From Alphaproteobacteria bacterium (lineage in GTDB: Bacteria; Pseudomonadota; Alphaproteobacteria; Caulobacterales; Caulobacteraceae), in NCBI GenBank assembly GCA_018895795.1, contig JAHINZ010000402.1, forward strand, positions 1 to 7,357: 7,357 bases of DNA. Direction: 5' to 3'. A program made the translations under genes and the position numbers. This document shows positions 5,925 to 7,357 of the stretch, in pieces. The notes beneath the pieces were generated by a model. It was not told where the DNA came from and made no database searches. It saw only the letters and a list, made by a program, of their open reading frames with translations. Each line of letters starts with the position of its first letter. Position 1 is the stretch's first letter.

Positions 5925-5955
5925 AAAAAGTCCCCCGAACAGCTGTTCGGGGGAC
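5925..5955 (-). terminator. Intrinsic terminator overlapping the phosphatase ribosome-binding site
   Basis: Bases 5930-5955 are a perfect 26-bp palindrome. On the minus strand it folds as an 11-bp stem (GTCCCCCGAAC with GTTCGGGGGAC) with an AGCT loop and is followed at once by TTTTT (5929-5925). That is a textbook intrinsic terminator, 29 nt after the stop of the DHS-like gene. The 3' arm contains GGGGGA (5931-5936), the only Shine-Dalgarno for the phosphatase ATG at 5923, so any transcript that reads through would also have that site buried. Confidence 0.8.
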
Positions 5956-5984
5956 CCTGCCGTCTCAAGGTGACGGTAGCAAGT

Positions 5985-7049
5985 CTAGTGGCCGAACAGC
6001 TTGTTCCAGCGCGGCTTCTCGCGGCCCTTCCAGGCCTCGCGGTGATAGGCGTCCGAGGCGATCAGCGGCACCACGGTGGTGGCTTCGGCGAACACCATCT
6101 GCTCATAGGTGGTGTTGACCTTGCCCCAGGAGGCGGCCTCCTTCAGCGTCGAGGAGCTGCAGGCCCCGTCGCGCACGTCGGCCACGGTGATCTGGATGGC
6201 GTATTTGTGCATCTCGGCCTCGACGCCGAGGATCTCGGCGCAGACCACGGTGTCCTGGGCGAAGTTCTTGGGCACGCCGCCGCCGACCATGAACAGGCCG
6301 GTGGTGCCGGCCGCGATCTTGATGTCGGTCAGTTCGCGGAAGTCGGCGACCGCGTCGATCATCAGATAGGGCTGCTTGGCGGCGATCTTTTCCTTCTGGT
6401 GCTTGACCAGGCCAAAGCCGGCCGAGCTGTCGACGAAGGCCGGGCAGAAGATCGGCACGCCCTGCTCATAGGCGGTCTGGATCAGCGAGCCCGGCTTCTT
6501 GGCGTTGCCTTCGCTCAGCCACTTGCCCATTTCCCAGATGAATTCGCGCGAGGAATAGGCGCGCGGCTCCAGGCGATTGCAGATCTCCAGGATCGTGTGA
6601 TCGCAGTTCTGGAGTTCTTCCTCGTCGATATAGGTGTCGTAGATGCGGTCGATATAGTTGTCGCGCAGCACGTTGTCGTCGACCGGGCCGGCCGCCTGAT
6701 AGTGCTTGAAGCCCAGGGCCTCGAAGAAATCCATGTCGACGATCGAGGCGCCGGTGGCGACCACGGCGTCGATCATGCCGTTCTGCACCATGTCGCGATA
6801 GACGTGCATGCAGCCGCCGGCCGAGGTGGAGCCGGCCAGGATCAGCCACGGCGAGCAGCCCTTGTCGGCCAGGGCCATGTTGAAGATGTCGGCGGCGCGG
6901 GCGGTGTCGCGCGAACTGAACGACATCTTGCGCATCGCGTCGATGATCGGGCGGGCGTCAAACGCGGTGATGTCGATGTGCTCGACCACGTTCTGGAGGA
7001 GCTCGGCCTTGGAGTTCGGCGTGGGGGTGTTCGGAACGGGAGCGTTCAT
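5985..7049 (-). CDS. Deoxyhypusine-synthase-like protein, probable polyamine aminobutyltransferase
   Basis: A 354-residue homologue of deoxyhypusine synthase (DHS). True DHS moves the aminobutyl group of spermidine to a lysine of eIF5A using NAD. Bacteria lack eIF5A, and relatives in bacteria act, or are thought to act, on small amines, for example making homospermidine. Visible parts: an NAD-fold segment AGSTSAGGCMHVYRDMVQ (72-89), GTTGLFMVGGGVPKN (248-262) and the catalytic lysine K310 in EAASWGK (human K329), with E304 matching human E323. Two human substrate-site residues differ: His288 is Asn262 and Asp316 is Cys297. ATG at 7049 follows AGGGAAA at 8-nt spacing; a GTG at 7100 in frame would add 17 non-family-like residues. 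It is followed by a strong terminator and then the phosphatase gene. Family confidence is high; the exact product is not determinable here. Confidence 0.92.
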   Translation of the reverse strand: MNAPVPNTPTPNSKAELLQNVVEHIDITAFDARPIIDAMRKMSFSSRDTARAADIFNMALADKGCSPWLILAGSTSAGGCMHVYRDMVQNGMIDAVVATGASIVDMDFFEALGFKHYQAAGPVDDNVLRDNYIDRIYDTYIDEEELQNCDHTILEICNRLEPRAYSSREFIWEMGKWLSEGNAKKPGSLIQTAYEQGVPIFCPAFVDSSAGFGLVKHQKEKIAAKQPYLMIDAVADFRELTDIKIAAGTTGLFMVGGGVPKNFAQDTVVCAEILGVEAEMHKYAIQITVADVRDGACSSSTLKEAASWGKVNTTYEQMVFAEATTVVPLIASDAYHREAWKGREKPRWNKLFGH

Positions 7050-7145
7050 CGCTTCGGTTTCCCTGACTTTGGACGCCCGTCGTTGATAGGGGCTCTTCAC
7101 CGGGACGGAGCGACCGGCGGGAGCAAACAGGTTTGGCGCCGTGCC

Positions 7146-7246
7146 GGCCCCCTCAGTCGCTTCGCGACAGCTCCCCCAGAGGGGGAGCAGCTTGGCGCGT
7201 TACATCCTCCCCCTTTGGGGGAGGTGGCCCAGAGGGCGGGGGGGGG
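7146..7246. repeat. REP/BIME-like element C: inverted pair of CTCCCCC/GGGGGAG hairpin units
   Basis: The left unit carries GTCGC-ttc-GCGAC (7156-7168) and then GCTCCCCC-aga-GGGGGAGC (7170-7188). The right unit carries CCTCCCCC-ttt-GGGGGAGG (7206-7224), GCCC-aga-GGGC (7227-7237) and a run of nine G (7238-7246). Read in reverse complement, the right unit repeats the left: a C-run, a small hairpin, then the CTCCCCC hairpin. The element lies in the 238-bp gap upstream of the DHS-like gene, which contains no other gene. It resembles interspersed intergenic repeats seen in many proteobacteria. Confidence 0.72.
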
Positions 7247-7287
7247 TCTTCACAGCGCTTGCAGACCTAAACGCACAACACGTCAAA

Positions 7288-7357
7288 TCAGCGACGCCGG
7301 CGCTTCTTTCCGGCCGCCCCCTTGGGACGGGAGAACCGGACGACCTTGCGCTCTTCC
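7288..7357 (-). CDS. C-terminal tail of an unidentified protein
   Basis: A minus-strand frame enters from the right edge and runs without a stop for 22 codons to TGA at 7288-7290, reading EERKVVRFSRPKGAAG followed by KKRRRR. The strongly basic end is typical of real bacterial C-termini, for example in RNA- or membrane-associated proteins. Codons favour G or C in third position, as in the neighbouring genes. Too little is present to name a family. The gene would lie upstream of the DHS-like gene on the same strand, separated by 238 bp that include repeat element C. Confidence 0.5.
   Translation of the reverse strand, partial: EERKVVRFSRPKGAAGKKRRRR

Noticed and set aside
5327..6118. Plus-strand open frame opposite the phosphatase gene
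   Set aside because: It is antisense to a gene with intact PAP2 motifs and runs through the terminator palindrome; its composition is not protein-like.
7146..7246. CRISPR array or tRNA-like structure from the repeated hairpins
   Set aside because: There are only two units, in inverted orientation, without regular spacers, and no cloverleaf or conserved tRNA bases can be placed.
7264..7286. TTGACG (minus strand, 7281-7286) with TTTAGGTC (7264-7271) as a promoter for the DHS-like gene
   Set aside because: The -35 is a perfect match, but the gap to the TAGGTC core is only 11 nt and it would place about 200 bp including repeat element C in the leader. Not strong enough to call.

Overview
This is chromosomal DNA from a high-GC alphaproteobacterium, most likely Caulobacter or a close relative. 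The basis is codon use, the mix of genes (a class A acid phosphatase, Zur, a deoxyhypusine-synthase-like protein, glycine-zipper/SH3 envelope proteins), Caulobacter-type promoter boxes and hairpin-rich intergenic repeats. The genus is inferred, not shown directly. Nothing in the window looks like a plasmid, phage or CRISPR locus.

Layout. 1-372 (+) is the C-terminal part of a TAP-like alpha/beta hydrolase. It converges on a crotonase (404-1264, -) with the full acidic triad of delta3,5-delta2,4-dienoyl-CoA isomerase. Divergent from that is an exported glycine-zipper/SH3 protein (1344-2132, +), followed by a cytoplasmic-type alpha/beta hydrolase (2240-3145, +). That gene's stop codon overlaps the stop of a convergent double-hotdog thioesterase (3142-4089, -). 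Upstream of the thioesterase on the same strand lie zur (4306-4788, -), an exported class A acid phosphatase (5135-5923, -) and a deoxyhypusine-synthase-like gene (5985-7049, -). The right edge holds what looks like the basic C-terminus of another minus-strand gene (7288-7357).

The genes do not form one obvious pathway. Two could serve acyl-CoA chemistry (dienoyl-CoA isomerase, thioesterase). Two are alpha/beta hydrolases of unknown substrate. Two are exported (the SH3/glycine-zipper protein and the phosphatase). Zur implies zinc homeostasis, but no zinc transporter is present. The DHS-like enzyme points to polyamine metabolism, because bacteria have no eIF5A substrate.

The most distinctive material lies between genes. 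Three longer gaps each carry a different REP/BIME-like element, an inverted pair of hairpin units: 4178-4293, 4893-5053 (a perfect 29-bp inverted repeat) and 7146-7246. Between the DHS-like and phosphatase genes is a 26-bp perfect palindrome followed by five Ts. It forms an intrinsic terminator, hides the phosphatase ribosome-binding site, and can alternatively pair with the end of the DHS-like coding sequence. This is a possible attenuator and the best candidate here for undescribed biology.
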